Notes: generated from the letters alone by a model not told the origin. 64,000 nucleotides of DNA from Tabrizicola flagellatus (GCF_008271465.1 NZ_VMDU01000004.1:124001-188000); one strand, 5' to 3'. Counted from the stretch's first letter, positions 33,395 to 42,858 are shown. Numbers and translations: made by a program.

Positions 33395-34147
33395 ATGGAC
33401 ATCACCTTCCCCGGCAAGACCGCCCTCGTCACCGGCGCGGGCTCGGGCATCGGCGAGGCCATCGCCAGGGGCCTTGCCGCCAGCGGCGCCCGGGTCCTCG
33501 TCCAGGACCTGAACCGCGACGCCGCCCAGCGTGTCGCCGAAGCCATCGCCCAGGCCGGCGGACAGGCGCGCGCCACGGGCGGCGACGTGGCCGATGCGCC
33601 CACCGTCGAAGGCCTTGTCGCCGAAGCCGTCGCCTGGGGCGGCGGCCTGCAGCTTCTGGTCAACAACGCCGGGATCGGCGGCCCGCTCCTGCCCACCGGG
33701 GAATACCCCCTCGACGGCTGGCACCGGGTGCTGGACGTGAACCTCAACGGCGTCTTCTACGGCATGCGCTACGCCATCCCCCGGATGCTCGAGGCCGGCG
33801 GCGGGGCCATCGTCAACATCGCCTCGATCCTGGGCTCCGTCGGTTTCGCCAATGCCTCGGCCTACACGGCGGCCAAGCACGCCCTCCTTGGCCTGACCCG
33901 CGCCGCCGCGCTGGAATATTCGGCCCGGGGCATCCGCGTGAACGCGATCGGTCCGGCCTTCATCGACACGCCCCTTCTCGGCGCGCTGCCACCCAGCGCG
34001 AAAGAGGCGCTGGTCGGCGCCCATCCCATCGGCCGCCTCGGCCGCCCGGAAGAGGTGGCGGATCTCACGCAGTACCTCTTGTCCGACCGTGCGAGCTTCA
34101 TCACCGGCAGCTATCATCTGGTGGACGGCGGCTACTGCGCCCAATGA
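33395..34147 (+). CDS. SDR-family oxidoreductase
   Basis: A 250-residue short-chain dehydrogenase/reductase. Motifs: Rossmann TGAGSGIG (residues about 12-19), NNAG, active-site Ser in NIASILGS, YTAAK with the catalytic Tyr and Lys, and IGPAFIDTPLL after the active site. The C-terminal SDRASFITGSYHLVDGGY is standard. Acts on an alcohol or ketone; substrate not evident. Start ATG 33395 has a good Shine-Dalgarno (ACGGAGGA). Confidence 0.92.
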   Translation: MDITFPGKTALVTGAGSGIGEAIARGLAASGARVLVQDLNRDAAQRVAEAIAQAGGQARATGGDVADAPTVEGLVAEAVAWGGGLQLLVNNAGIGGPLLPTGEYPLDGWHRVLDVNLNGVFYGMRYAIPRMLEAGGGAIVNIASILGSVGFANASAYTAAKHALLGLTRAAALEYSARGIRVNAIGPAFIDTPLLGALPPSAKEALVGAHPIGRLGRPEEVADLTQYLLSDRASFITGSYHLVDGGYCAQ

Positions 34148-34230
34148 CGCCGACAAGGCTGCGCACGACAGGTTGAATAGGCCGATCCCCCTCTGGTGCT
34201 AGCATCGAACTGAGCACCGGGGGGATATCC

Positions 34231-34800
34231 ATGCGCCGCCTTGCACTCGTCGCCCTGATCGCCCTCGGGCTTGCCCCGGCGCTTCAGGCAGGGACCGTCG
34301 CCTACAGGATGGACCCCGCCGCCTCGACCGTCGCCTTCGAGACCGACTTCGGCCCGGACCTCATCACCGGCTCCATCCCGCTCGAAAGGGCCGATCTCAG
34401 GCTCGACTTCGCCAATGTCAGGAACTGCACAGTGGATGTGGCCCTCGACGTGACGGGCGCACAGGCGAGCTTTCCCTTCGCCGCCCAGGCCCTGAAGGGG
34501 TCAAAGGTGCTGGACGCGCGGGCGCATCCCCGGATGACCTTCACCTCGACCTCGGTCAAGGGCGCCGGCGACGCGGCCGAGGTCACCGGCGACCTGACCA
34601 TCCGCGGGGTGACGAAGCGGGTCACGCTGCAGGCCCGCCTGTCCCGCCCGAAGGGCAGCGCGCCGGACGCACTGGACCATCTGACCGTCAGGCTGTCCGG
34701 CAAGGTCAACCGCTCGGACTTCGGCGCGACGGGCTGGTCGGACATGGTGGGCGACGAGGTGCGCATCCTCATCACCGCCCGCATCGACGCCCAGGGCTGA
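34231..34800 (+). CDS. YceI-family periplasmic protein
   Basis: A 189-residue protein with a cleavable signal peptide (LGLAPALQAG, about residue 21) and a YceI lipocalin-like fold: DPAASTVAFETDFGPD, HPRMTFTSTSV and GDLTIRGVTKRVTLQARL are the typical blocks. YceI proteins bind long isoprenoid chains such as ubiquinone precursors. It sits 1 base upstream of a cytochrome b561 gene, the classical YceI-YceJ pairing. Confidence 0.92.
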   Translation: MRRLALVALIALGLAPALQAGTVAYRMDPAASTVAFETDFGPDLITGSIPLERADLRLDFANVRNCTVDVALDVTGAQASFPFAAQALKGSKVLDARAHPRMTFTSTSVKGAGDAAEVTGDLTIRGVTKRVTLQARLSRPKGSAPDALDHLTVRLSGKVNRSDFGATGWSDMVGDEVRILITARIDAQG

Positions 34801-34801
34801 C

Positions 34802-35341
34802 ATGCTGAAGAACGGCCCCGCCGAGTTCGGCCTTGTCACCCGGGTCCTGCACTGGGGGACGATGCTTCTGGTCATCGCCCAGCTTGCGCTTGGCCTGCGC
34901 ATCGCCGATCTGGAACCCGGCCTGTCCACGCTCTGGCTTTACGGCCTGCACAAGACGCTGGGCTTCGCCGTCCTCGCCCTGATCCTTGCCCGCATCGGCT
35001 GGCATCTCGTCAGCCCGCCGCCCCCGCCGCTCGGCCCGCGCGGGCCCGCCTTCTGGGCCGCCCGCGCCGCGCACTGGGCGATCTACGCCCTTCTCCTTGC
35101 CATCCCGCTGACCGGCTGGGCCGGCAGTTCCGCCACAGGCATCGACGTGATGATCGCCGACCGCTGGACCGTCCCCGCCCTCGTCGAACCCTCCGAAGCC
35201 GCCGAGGCCTTCTGGTTCCGCCTGCACGACATCCTGACGAAACTCCTGATGGCCTTTGTCACGATCCACATGCTCGGCGCCTTCAGGCGCGAGATGGCGG
35301 GCGACGGCACCCTGACCCGCATGCTGAAGGGTCGGGCCTGA
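34802..35341 (+). CDS. Cytochrome b561, YceJ-like
   Basis: A 179-residue four-helix membrane cytochrome b. Heme-ligating His candidates lie in VLHWGTML (about residue 17), [27 protein letters not shown] and TIHMLGAF. The first helix ([17 protein letters not shown]) and the [10 protein letters not shown] block are characteristic of the b561 family. It would move electrons between the quinone pool and periplasmic partners, probably with the adjacent YceI protein. Starts 1 base after the yceI stop. Confidence 0.92.
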   Translation: MLKNGPAEFGLVTRVLHWGTMLLVIAQLALGLRIADLEPGLSTLWLYGLHKTLGFAVLALILARIGWHLVSPPPPPLGPRGPAFWAARAAHWAIYALLLAIPLTGWAGSSATGIDVMIADRWTVPALVEPSEAAEAFWFRLHDILTKLLMAFVTIHMLGAFRREMAGDGTLTRMLKGRA

Positions 35342-35342
35342 C

Positions 35343-35371
35343 CCCAAGAATTTTCGCCGAAAATTCTTGGG
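35343..35371. repeat. 29-base perfect palindrome with 13-bp stem
   Basis: CCCAAGAATTTTC (35343-35355) pairs perfectly with GAAAATTCTTGGG (35359-35371) around GCC, starting 1 base after the cytochrome b561 stop. It is AT-rich in the middle of GC-rich DNA and has no U-tail. It could be a terminator, a protein-binding site, or a member of a dispersed palindromic family. Confidence 0.6.
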
Positions 35372-35438
35372 CGCCCCACCGCTGGCCCTTTGCGCCCGGT
35401 TGCGATACATCAGCGCCGGACTCAAGGAAGGCGCAGAC

Positions 35439-37157
35439 ATGGCACGCATCCTCATCACTTCGGCCATTCCCTACATCAACGGCATCAAGCATCTGGGCAA
35501 CCTCGTCGGCTCCCAGTTGCCCGCCGACCTTTTCGCCCGCTTCAACCGGGCGATGGGGCACGAGGTCATGTTCATCTGCGCCACCGACGAACACGGCACC
35601 CCGGCGGAACTCGCCGCCGCCAAGGCCGGGAAACCGGTCGAGGAATATTGCGCCGAGATGCACGAGGTGCAGAAGAAGCTGGCCGAAGGCTTCCGCCTGT
35701 CGTTCGACCATTTCGGCCGGTCATCCAGCCAGCGCAACCATCGCCTTACCCAGCATTTCGCGGGCAAGCTGGCCGAGAACGGCTTCATTGAGGAAGTGGT
35801 GGAAAAGCAGATATTTTCCATCGACGACAACCGCTTCCTGCCCGACCGCTACATCACCGGCACCTGCCCGAACTGCGGTTATGAGGCCGCCCGCGGCGAC
35901 CAGTGCGAGAACTGCACCAAGCAGCTCGATCCCACCGACCTCATCAACCCGCGCTCCTCGATCTCGGGCTCCACCAACCTGGAAGTCCGCGAGACAAAGC
36001 ACCTCTACCTCAAGCAGCGCGCGCTGAAGGACAAGCTCGAGGCCTGGATCGACAGCAAGACCGACTGGCCGATCCTGACCACCTCGATTGCGAAGAAGTG
36101 GCTCAACGACGGCGACGGCTTGCAGGATCGCGGCATCACCCGCGACCTCTACTGGGGCATCCCGGTCAGGAAGGGCGACCAGCCCTGGCCCGGGATGGAG
36201 GGCAAGGTCTTCTACGTCTGGTTCGACGCCCCCATCGAGTACATCGCCGGCACCGCTGAATGGGCCGATGCGCACGGGCTGGACGATGCCGCCTGGGAAC
36301 GCTGGTGGCGCACCGACAAGGGGGCGTCCGACGTGATCTATTACCAGTTCATGGGCAAGGACAACGTGCCCTTCCACACCCTGTCCTTCCCCGCCACGAT
36401 CCTCGGCTCGGGCGAGCCGTGGAAGCTGGTCGATTATCTCAAGTCCTTCAACTACCTCAACTATGACGGCGGCCAGTTCTCGACCTCCCAGGGCCGCGGC
36501 GTGTTCATGGACCAGGCGCTGTCGATCCTGCCCGCCGATTACTGGCGCTGGTGGCTTCTGTCGCATGCGCCGGAATCCTCGGATAGCGAATTCACCTGGG
36601 AAAACTTCCAGACCAGCGTGAACAAGGATCTTGCCGATGTGCTCGGCAACCTTGTCTCGCGCGTCACCAAGTTCGCCGTCTCGAAATTTGGCAACGAAGT
36701 GCCGGCGGGGGGCCAGTTCGGCCCGCTCGAGACCGCGCTGATCGCCGATCTCGGTGCGCGGATCGCCGACTACACCCGCTTCATGCAGGAGATGGAGGTG
36801 CGCAAGGCCGCCGCCGAGTTGCGCGCGATCTGGGTCATCGGCAACGAATACCTGCAATCGGCCGCGCCCTGGTCGGTGGTCAAGACCGACCCGGACCAGG
36901 CCCAGGCCATCGTCCGCCTGGCGCTGAACCTGATCCGGGTCTATGCCGTGCTCTCGGCGCCCTTCATCCCCGACGCCGCCGCGACGATGATGCAGGCCGT
37001 GGGGTCCGAGGACTGGACCTGGCCGGAAGACACCTCGACCGCGATGCGGACCCTGGCTCCCGGCCATGCCTTCACCGTGCCCGAGAACCTCTTCCGCAAG
37101 ATCACCGACGAGGAGCGCGCCGACTGGCAGGCGCGCTTCTCCGGCATCCGCGCCTGA
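35439..37157 (+). CDS. metG: Methionyl-tRNA synthetase
   Basis: A 572-residue class I aminoacyl-tRNA synthetase. The HIGH-type motif is HLGN (residues 18-21, in [13 protein letters not shown]), a zinc knuckle [17 protein letters not shown] lies near residue 143, and the KMSKS-equivalent loop is FSTSQGRG (about 345-352). The anticodon domain closes the chain. ATG at 35439 was chosen; the longer ORF from 35367 runs through the palindrome. A terminator hairpin follows at 37200. Confidence 0.96.
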   Translation: MARILITSAIPYINGIKHLGNLVGSQLPADLFARFNRAMGHEVMFICATDEHGTPAELAAAKAGKPVEEYCAEMHEVQKKLAEGFRLSFDHFGRSSSQRNHRLTQHFAGKLAENGFIEEVVEKQIFSIDDNRFLPDRYITGTCPNCGYEAARGDQCENCTKQLDPTDLINPRSSISGSTNLEVRETKHLYLKQRALKDKLEAWIDSKTDWPILTTSIAKKWLNDGDGLQDRGITRDLYWGIPVRKGDQPWPGMEGKVFYVWFDAPIEYIAGTAEWADAHGLDDAAWERWWRTDKGASDVIYYQFMGKDNVPFHTLSFPATILGSGEPWKLVDYLKSFNYLNYDGGQFSTSQGRGVFMDQALSILPADYWRWWLLSHAPESSDSEFTWENFQTSVNKDLADVLGNLVSRVTKFAVSKFGNEVPAGGQFGPLETALIADLGARIADYTRFMQEMEVRKAAAELRAIWVIGNEYLQSAAPWSVVKTDPDQAQAIVRLALNLIRVYAVLSAPFIPDAAATMMQAVGSEDWTWPEDTSTAMRTLAPGHAFTVPENLFRKITDEERADWQARFSGIRA

Positions 37158-37199
37158 GGTCGCGCCGCAGGGCAGAACAGATTTCGTTCGCACCCGCAG

Positions 37200-37237
37200 A
37201 AACCGCCATCTGACGGGCGGTTTTCCGCCTTTGGCGG
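37200..37237 (+). terminator. Intrinsic terminator of metG
   Basis: AAACCGCC (37200-37207) pairs with GGCGGTTT (37216-37223) around an 8-base loop and continues into TTT. A second small stem CCGCC-TTT-GGCGG follows at 37225-37237. It lies about 43 bases after the metG stop, before the promoter region of the small membrane protein. Confidence 0.6.
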
Positions 37238-37380
37238 CCAGATCAGGGACAGAATTCCGCCGAGCCCGAAAACTTAGGGCGCCACACCACACGCCATGGT
37301 GGTATTGTTTCCACATCGGACCCGACTCGCTGCCCGATCGGACCGCTGCCAGACTGTCTGCCCAGTCAAGGAGAGCCGAG

Positions 37381-37536
37381 ATGACACAAGTTCTGCCGAC
37401 GCGAAGGCGTCCCGCCAGAAACTATGCCGCCGTTGCCCTGTTCCTTGCCGTGTATGTGGGTGTCCTGGTCTTCGTTTTCGCGCCCAAGGACATCTTCGCC
37501 GTCCAGTCCCCGACCGCCCTTCTGCACACCGAGTAG
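37381..37536 (+). CDS. Small single-pass membrane protein (51 residues)
   Basis: A 51-residue ORF with ATG at 37381 and a good Shine-Dalgarno (AAGGAGA, nine bases upstream). It has a basic N-terminus (LPTRRRPARNYAAV), one hydrophobic helix (VALFLAVYVGVLVFVFA, residues about 18-34) and a short polar C-terminus. No family is recognised. It is preceded by 223 bases holding the metG terminator and likely its own promoter. The next gene ends 5 bases away on the other strand. Confidence 0.6.
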   Translation: MTQVLPTRRRPARNYAAVALFLAVYVGVLVFVFAPKDIFAVQSPTALLHTE

Positions 37537-37541
37537 CGCCC

Positions 37542-38750
37542 TCAGATCACCGCCGCCTCGACCATCGCCCGTCCTTCGGCGATGCGGTCATAGTGGAACG
37601 GCCGCAGGTCCAGCGCACGGTAGTCCCCATGCAGGATCCACTCGGCCGTCGCCCGCCCCATGGCGGGCGACTGTTGCAGGCCGTGGCCGGAAAAGCCGTT
37701 CAGGAACAGGAAGTTCGTCACCTCAGGGTGCGGCCCGGTGATCGCGTTCTGGTCCAGAAGGTTGTAGTCGTACTGCCCGGCCCATTCGTTGACCACCTTC
37801 ACCGCCTCGAACGCCGGGATCCGGGTAGCGATGGCGGGCCAGATGTGATCCAGCCACAGATCGGGGTCCATGGTGAAGTCGTCGAAATCCACCGCCGGGT
37901 CCACCTCGGCATGGCCGCCCGCCATGTAGGTGCCGCCCCCCACCTCGCGCACGAAGGCGCCCGTGGGGTCGATGGTCAAGGGCAAGGGCCGGTCCAGCGG
38001 TCGTTCCGCCTGGAGCACCCAGTTGAACCGCTTGCGCGGCTCGATCGGGATCGCGATCCCCGCCATGGCCGCGACCTTGGCCCCGCGCGTCCCCGCGGCA
38101 TTGACCACCATCCCGCAACCGACCCGGCGCCCCGAGGCCAGCCGCACCCCCGTTATCCGCGCGCCCGAAACGTCCAGCCCCGTCACCTCGTCGGCCAGAT
38201 ACTCCACCCCCCGCTCGCGCGCCTTGCGGCGGAACCAGTCGAAGACGGTGTAGCCGTCGAAATAGCCCTCGTCCCGCGTGTTCAGGCTGCCGAGGACCAG
38301 ATCGTCCACCGTCATGAACGGGAATTCCGCCGCGATCTGATCCCTTGACAGCAGCCGCGTCCCCGCCCCCGCTGCTGCCTGAACCGCCTGATTGGTGCGC
38401 AGCACGCGGGCGAACTCCTCGCTGTCGGCCAGGTAGAGATAGCCGAAGTTCTGGATCTTCAGCTCCGGCACCCGCTCGTCGCCCCCCATCCGCGCGCGCA
38501 AGGACTGCACGAACTCGGCCCCGAACTGCGAGATGCGGATGTTCAGCTCGGTGGAAAACTGCTGGCGGATGCAGGAAAAGCTCAGCGCCGTCGCCGCCTT
38601 CGCATAGCTGGGGTCGCGTTCGATCACCAGCACGCGACCGGGAAAGCCCAGCTCGGTCAGCCACCAGGCGGTGGAAGATCCCATGATCGCCCCGCCGATG
38701 ATGACCACGTCATAACTGTCATGCCTCGGTTCCGTCCGAAATCCCTGCAT
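37542..38750 (-). CDS. FAD-dependent oxidoreductase (DAO family)
   Basis: A 402-residue D-amino-acid-oxidase/sarcosine-oxidase-like protein. The dinucleotide-binding motif is DVVIIGGAIMGSSTAWWLTE (residues about 14-33), the GG-doublet with ATALSFSCIRQQFS follows, and LNGFSGHGLQQSPAMGRATAEW is the C-terminal FAD contact. It would oxidise a small amine or N-methyl amino acid, but substrate is not evident. Starts at ATG 38750; no cofactor-partner gene is adjacent. Confidence 0.9.
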   Translation of the reverse strand: MQGFRTEPRHDSYDVVIIGGAIMGSSTAWWLTELGFPGRVLVIERDPSYAKAATALSFSCIRQQFSTELNIRISQFGAEFVQSLRARMGGDERVPELKIQNFGYLYLADSEEFARVLRTNQAVQAAAGAGTRLLSRDQIAAEFPFMTVDDLVLGSLNTRDEGYFDGYTVFDWFRRKARERGVEYLADEVTGLDVSGARITGVRLASGRRVGCGMVVNAAGTRGAKVAAMAGIAIPIEPRKRFNWVLQAERPLDRPLPLTIDPTGAFVREVGGGTYMAGGHAEVDPAVDFDDFTMDPDLWLDHIWPAIATRIPAFEAVKVVNEWAGQYDYNLLDQNAITGPHPEVTNFLFLNGFSGHGLQQSPAMGRATAEWILHGDYRALDLRPFHYDRIAEGRAMVEAAVI

Positions 38751-38813
38751 CTTCGCCCGCCTTTCGCCCTGGCGTCTGGTCTAGCGCAGGGCGCAGGCGG
38801 GGTAAATCCGCCG

Positions 38814-39314
38814 TCAGCCGGGGCCGGGCGGGACATCGACCGAGGGAAGCCAGGGCTTGATGTCCAGAAGAGGCGTGCCGTCGAAGGCATCCAGCGCATC
38901 GACGGTCAGGACGCCCGCCCCGACATCGATGTCCAGAATCCGCACCACCCCGATCGCGACCGGATTCGGCCGGCTGGGCGCGCGCAGCGCGAAGACCCCC
39001 GTCGGCTCTGCCCGATGGTCGGGATGCAGCACGATGCGGTCGCGCCGCGCCCCGCCCGTCCAGTAAAGCAGGATCACCGCCTGCCCCGCCGTCAGACCGG
39101 CCAGACCGGGACGGAACGGCGGGTCGATCTCCACCCTGAACTCCCCGCCCGCCTCCCGCGCCGCGCGCAGGTTCTTCGGGCAGTTGCCGCGCGACCAGGG
39201 GCTGCGCAGCCGGCCGATGAAGCCCAGCCGCGCGTCATCGGCTGCAAGCGCCGGGTCGAAGCCCAGCGCAACCTCGCCCGGCCGCGCGGGCCGATCCGCA
39301 GGGGTGTCAGTCAT
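38814..39314 (-). CDS. trmO: tRNA (N6-threonylcarbamoyladenosine37-N6)-methyltransferase TrmO
   Basis: A 166-residue protein of the TrmO/TsaA (YaeB) family, which methylates N6 of t6A37 in some tRNAs with S-adenosylmethionine. The family block is TGVFALRAPSRPNPVAIGVVRI (residues about 113-134), after GFIGRLRSPWSRGNCPKNL near residue 38. ATG at 39314 has GGAGG eight bases upstream and is preferred over 39332. Confidence 0.9.
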   Translation of the reverse strand: MTDTPADRPARPGEVALGFDPALAADDARLGFIGRLRSPWSRGNCPKNLRAAREAGGEFRVEIDPPFRPGLAGLTAGQAVILLYWTGGARRDRIVLHPDHRAEPTGVFALRAPSRPNPVAIGVVRILDIDVGAGVLTVDALDAFDGTPLLDIKPWLPSVDVPPGPG

Positions 39315-39372
39315 TCCGGGGGCCTCCGCCATCCTGCCGCATGCTGCGGCGCAAAAGCCCCCGGCGCAAGGC

Positions 39373-39876
39373 TCAGCCGCCCGAACCGTGGCCCATCTGC
39401 GAATGGTCCATGCCGGACTGCCCCATGTCGCCCATGCCCATCGGCGCCTCGATCTGGAACTCGACCTCGACCGGGCCGGCCTTCTCGAAGATCAGCGTGG
39501 CCTTGCGCATCTCGCCTTCGGTCAGGTTTTCCTTCAGCCCCATGAACATGACATGATAGCCGCCGCGCTCCAGGTTCACGGTCTGCCCGGGCGGGATCTC
39601 GATGAACTCGACATGGGTCATGGTGCCGACGCCATTCGCATCGACCTTGCTTTCGTGCACTTCCGACTTCATCGCCATGTCGGATTCGACGCCGATCAGC
39701 CGGTCGGCCTCGGTGCCGTTGTTGACGATCGCCATGAAGCCGCCGGCCGCCTTGGCGCTGGCGGCGGGCTGGGGAATGTAGGGGTGGATGATCTGCAGAT
39801 CGCCCGCCGTGATCTCATGGGCCAGGACGGGGGCAGCCAGGACAAGAGCGGCGACAAGGGACAGGATAGGTTTCAT
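39373..39876 (-). CDS. PCu(A)C-type periplasmic copper chaperone
   Basis: A 167-residue protein with a signal peptide (VLAAPVLAHE). The PCuAC copper motif H-(M)x10-M-x21-H-x-M can be traced: His in SEVHESKV, Met in GVGTMTHV, and HVMFMGLK. The C-terminus ends in a Met/His-rich tail (MGMGDMGQSGMDHSQMGHG) that could bind copper too. It would deliver Cu(I) to cytochrome oxidase or buffer periplasmic copper. Downstream of the PepSY gene on the same strand. Confidence 0.92.
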   Translation of the reverse strand: MKPILSLVAALVLAAPVLAHEITAGDLQIIHPYIPQPAASAKAAGGFMAIVNNGTEADRLIGVESDMAMKSEVHESKVDANGVGTMTHVEFIEIPPGQTVNLERGGYHVMFMGLKENLTEGEMRKATLIFEKAGPVEVEFQIEAPMGMGDMGQSGMDHSQMGHGSGG

Positions 39877-39994
39877 GGTGTTCTCTCCGGTTTGAAAGGG
39901 AAAAGGGGCCCTGCGCGGCGCGCGGCCGCGCAGGGCCAGTTCCGGCCCGAGAGGGATCGCGGGACGCCTCCCGCGGCTCGGGCCACGGGATGCA

Positions 39995-41374
39995 TCAGCC
40001 CACCATCCGCTTCAGGGGCGGCAGGGCGGACAGGACCGCGAGGTCCAGCAGGATGACCGCCAGCAGCGTCAGCCCCAGCATCGGGAAGGCCAGCGCCAGG
40101 GCGAGCGTGACCAGAAGCGCGCCCTTGGCATAGGGAATCTCCGCCGGCCGCGGCGGCGCGCCCAGCCGGACGCCCGCCGGCCTGCGCTTGAGCCACATCA
40201 CCAGCCCCGAGACCGAGACCAGGATCAACGCCAGGCAGAAGGCCGTGTTCAGCGCCAGGTTCCAGGCGCCCAGGTCGCCCTCGTGGAAGGCGATGCCCCA
40301 GGCCATGGCCTTGGCATAGGCCGAATAGTCCGCATAGCGCACATCCGCCAGGACATTGCCGGTGTAACGGTCGATATGGATCGTCCGGTCGGCCGAGGGA
40401 TCGGGGCCGTCGTTCGACATGCTGTCATGGCTTATGGTCCAGACGCCCGTCTCGCCGTCCGGCAGGTTCAGCTGGTAGCGCCGGTCGAAGCCCAGGCTGT
40501 CGGCAAAGGCCGTCACGCTGTCGATGGTGACGGGCCCGACGATCGCCGCCGTCCCGGCCAGACTGCCCGAGGCCGGCAGCGGCGTCTGCTCCAGCGTCCA
40601 GGGCACCTCCCTGGCCGCGCCGTGGTTCAGGCTGGCGTGCGTGGCATCCGACAGGGGCGCCTCCCATTTCTCGGCGGGAAAGGTGTTCCAGGCCTGCACG
40701 AACTTGCCGCCCCAGATGCCGGCCCAGCTCAGGCCCGAGACCAGGAAGACCACGAGGATCAGGCTGATCCACAGCCCGACCGCCCCGTGCAGCGCCTTCC
40801 AGAAGCCGCGTCCGCCCTCGCGCCGCGGGGTCAGCGCCTGCCGCCATCCTGCGCCGTTGCGGGGCCAGTGCAGGTAGAGGCCGGTCGCGATCAGCAACAG
40901 GCCAAGGCTCGCCGCCGCCTCGATCAGCCGGTCGCCCAGATCGCCGATCAGCAGCGTGCCGTGGATGTCGCTGGCCAGGTCGTACCAGCCGGCCCAGGGG
41001 AAGGTCTCGACCACCTCGCCGGTATAGGGGTTCAGCGTGACGCCGGTCCTTTCGTCTCCGCTGGCCACGGCGAAGGCGGCCACCCGGTCGGGGCCCATCG
41101 GCGCGATGTACTGCACGGCATGGGCGCCCGGCACGGCGGCCTCTGCCGCGACCTGCAACTGGCTGACCGGCAGCGGCGCGGCGCCCGGCTGGATGCGGGC
41201 ACGCTTGCCGTGGAGTTCGCTGGTGGAGCTGATCCAGAGCATGACGAGGCCGGTCACGGCCAGCATCAGCAGGAAGGGGATGACATAGAGACCGGCGTAG
41301 AAATGCCAGCGCCAGACGGCGAAATAGAGCCGGTTCACGGGCCGCGCGCTGTCGGTGTCGGAAGCTGTGGACAT
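39995..41374 (-). CDS. PepSY-associated transmembrane protein
   Basis: A 459-residue inner-membrane protein with four or more helices, including RWHFYAGLYVIPFLLMLAVTGL near the N-terminus, the signature start of PepSY-TM proteins. PepSY domains lie in the periplasmic loops (GVTLNPYTGEVVETFPWAGWY and RTIHIDRYTGNVLADV). Members are often linked to siderophore or copper metabolism as membrane reductases. ATG at 41374 was chosen over an upstream in-frame start. Grouped with PCuAC and a DUF2946-like gene. Confidence 0.9.
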   Translation of the reverse strand: MSTASDTDSARPVNRLYFAVWRWHFYAGLYVIPFLLMLAVTGLVMLWISSTSELHGKRARIQPGAAPLPVSQLQVAAEAAVPGAHAVQYIAPMGPDRVAAFAVASGDERTGVTLNPYTGEVVETFPWAGWYDLASDIHGTLLIGDLGDRLIEAAASLGLLLIATGLYLHWPRNGAGWRQALTPRREGGRGFWKALHGAVGLWISLILVVFLVSGLSWAGIWGGKFVQAWNTFPAEKWEAPLSDATHASLNHGAAREVPWTLEQTPLPASGSLAGTAAIVGPVTIDSVTAFADSLGFDRRYQLNLPDGETGVWTISHDSMSNDGPDPSADRTIHIDRYTGNVLADVRYADYSAYAKAMAWGIAFHEGDLGAWNLALNTAFCLALILVSVSGLVMWLKRRPAGVRLGAPPRPAEIPYAKGALLVTLALALAFPMLGLTLLAVILLDLAVLSALPPLKRMVG

Positions 41375-41468
41375 GGGTCTGCCTTTGCAATGCGTGAAGG
41401 TACCGCGGGGCCGCAGGGGCCTCGCGGGCGGCACGGAAAGGCGGCGTGGGGAAGGCCGGACGCCGCGC

Positions 41469-41834
41469 TCAGGCGACGGGCGGGCCCTGGGGTCGGTGCG
41501 CCGGGTCGCGCGCCCGGGTCAGGGCACGGGTTTCCAGCGGGGCGATGACCGCGGCGTGGAAGGCCAGTTCCAGGTCGATCCGCATCTGCGCCGGGGGCGG
41601 CAGGTCGGCCGATCCGGCGATCTGGCAGGCGAGGCAATGCGGATCGCGCGCGCCGTCCCCGTCCAGGTCGTCGGCGCAGAAGTCGGCCGGCGTCGCGCCG
41701 TTGGCGATCAGGAAGGCCAGAGCCTCGTCCGAGGGGGCGGGCATGCGATGCGCGAACCCGGTCGCCACGAGGGCCACCGTGACCAGGGCAAGCAGCACCA
41801 TGCGGTGCGCGCGGATCAGCGTCTGCGCCAGCAT
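41469..41834 (-). CDS. DUF2946-like small membrane protein
   Basis: A 121-residue protein with an N-terminal signal or membrane segment (MVLLALVTVALVATGF) and a middle CADDLDGDGARDPHCLACQIAG, which carries a CxxC. DUF2946-type proteins with this pattern are found beside copper genes and are thought to act in copper handling; the assignment here rests on the motif and the neighbours. ATG at 41834 was chosen; the longer ORF to 41957 would overlap oxyR. Confidence 0.6.
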   Translation of the reverse strand: MLAQTLIRAHRMVLLALVTVALVATGFAHRMPAPSDEALAFLIANGATPADFCADDLDGDGARDPHCLACQIAGSADLPPPAQMRIDLELAFHAAVIAPLETRALTRARDPAHRPQGPPVA

Positions 41835-41865
41835 GGCCCCGTCATGACTCAGCGAGCGGACGTCG

Positions 41866-42816
41866 TCAATCGGTCCCGCGCGCTTCGGCTGCGACCGTTT
41901 GATGCGGCATGGCTTCCGACCGCAATCCCGCCGCGAGGCCCTCGGCAAGGTCCACATAGCGGTCGGACAAAGGGTTCGACCGCCGCCAGACCAGCCCGAT
42001 CCGCCGCCCGGGACGCGGCTCGGGAAGGCGGTGCAGCACCACCGGCGCCGAGCGGCCCTCGACCTCGGCCGCCATTTCCGGGATCAGTGTCACCCCGATA
42101 CCCGCCCCCACCATCTGCACCAGCGTGGACAGCGAGGATCCCTCCATGATCTCGCCCGCCCTCTCGCCCGGCCCGCCCGGCGCCAGCTTGCAGACCGCGA
42201 TCGCCTGGTCCCGGAAGCAATGCCCCTCCTCCAGCAGCAGGAGCGGCGCCTGCGGCAGTTCGGTCAGGGGCGGGACCGGCAGACCCGCCGCCGCGGCATG
42301 GCGCACCAGCAGGAATTCCTCGTCGAACAGCGCATGTTCCACCAGCGACGGCTCCGACACCGGCAGCGCCAGCATCGCCAGGTCCAGCCGGCCCTCGTGC
42401 AGGTCGCGCACCAGCTTGGGCGTCACCGCCTCGCGCGGGCGCAGGTCGATGTCGGGAAAGCGGCCGGCCAGCTCGCGCATCAGCCGGGGCAGGAGATAGG
42501 GCGCCACCGTGGGAATCACCCCCAGCCGCAGCCGCCCCGACAGCGGCCCCGTCGCGGCCCGGGCCAGCGACGCCAGTTCGTCCACCGAGCGCAGCACGTC
42601 CCGCGCCCGCAGCGCGAAATCCTCGCCCAGCCGGGTCAGCGTGATCTGCCGCGCCCCCCGCTCCACCAGCGGCGCGCCAAGGATTTCCTCCAGCTCCTTG
42701 ACCTGCAGCGACAACGCGGGCTGCGAGATCGCCGAGGCCTCCGCCGCCCGCCCGAAATGCCGATGCCGGGCCAGCGCGTCGAAATAGCGCAAATGCTTCA
42801 TGGTGATCTTTGTCAT
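41866..42816 (-). CDS. oxyR: Hydrogen-peroxide-responsive LysR regulator OxyR
   Basis: A 316-residue LysR-type protein. The HTH lies in residues 6-65 (FDALARHRHFGRAAEA, ISQPALSLQVKELE), and the redox pair is Cys200 and Cys209 in EEGHCFRDQAIAVC, matching Cys199/Cys208 of E. coli OxyR. The disulfide formed by H2O2 activates it. It is divergent from katG, the classic target, with a 163-base gap containing a palindrome likely to be its binding site. Confidence 0.95.
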   Translation of the reverse strand: MTKITMKHLRYFDALARHRHFGRAAEASAISQPALSLQVKELEEILGAPLVERGARQITLTRLGEDFALRARDVLRSVDELASLARAATGPLSGRLRLGVIPTVAPYLLPRLMRELAGRFPDIDLRPREAVTPKLVRDLHEGRLDLAMLALPVSEPSLVEHALFDEEFLLVRHAAAAGLPVPPLTELPQAPLLLLEEGHCFRDQAIAVCKLAPGGPGERAGEIMEGSSLSTLVQMVGAGIGVTLIPEMAAEVEGRSAPVVLHRLPEPRPGRRIGLVWRRSNPLSDRYVDLAEGLAAGLRSEAMPHQTVAAEARGTD

Positions 42817-42836
42817 ATGTTTTGCATATCGCCTCG

Positions 42837-42858
42837 ATAGGAAAATGAAAATTCCTAT
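42837..42858. promoter_or_regulatory. Putative OxyR binding palindrome between oxyR and katG
   Basis: ATAGGAA (42837-42843) and TTCCTAT (42852-42858) form a perfect inverted repeat with an 8-base spacer, just 20 bases upstream of oxyR. The ATAG and CTAT words match OxyR half-site elements. It would serve oxyR autorepression and katG activation. Confidence 0.6.
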
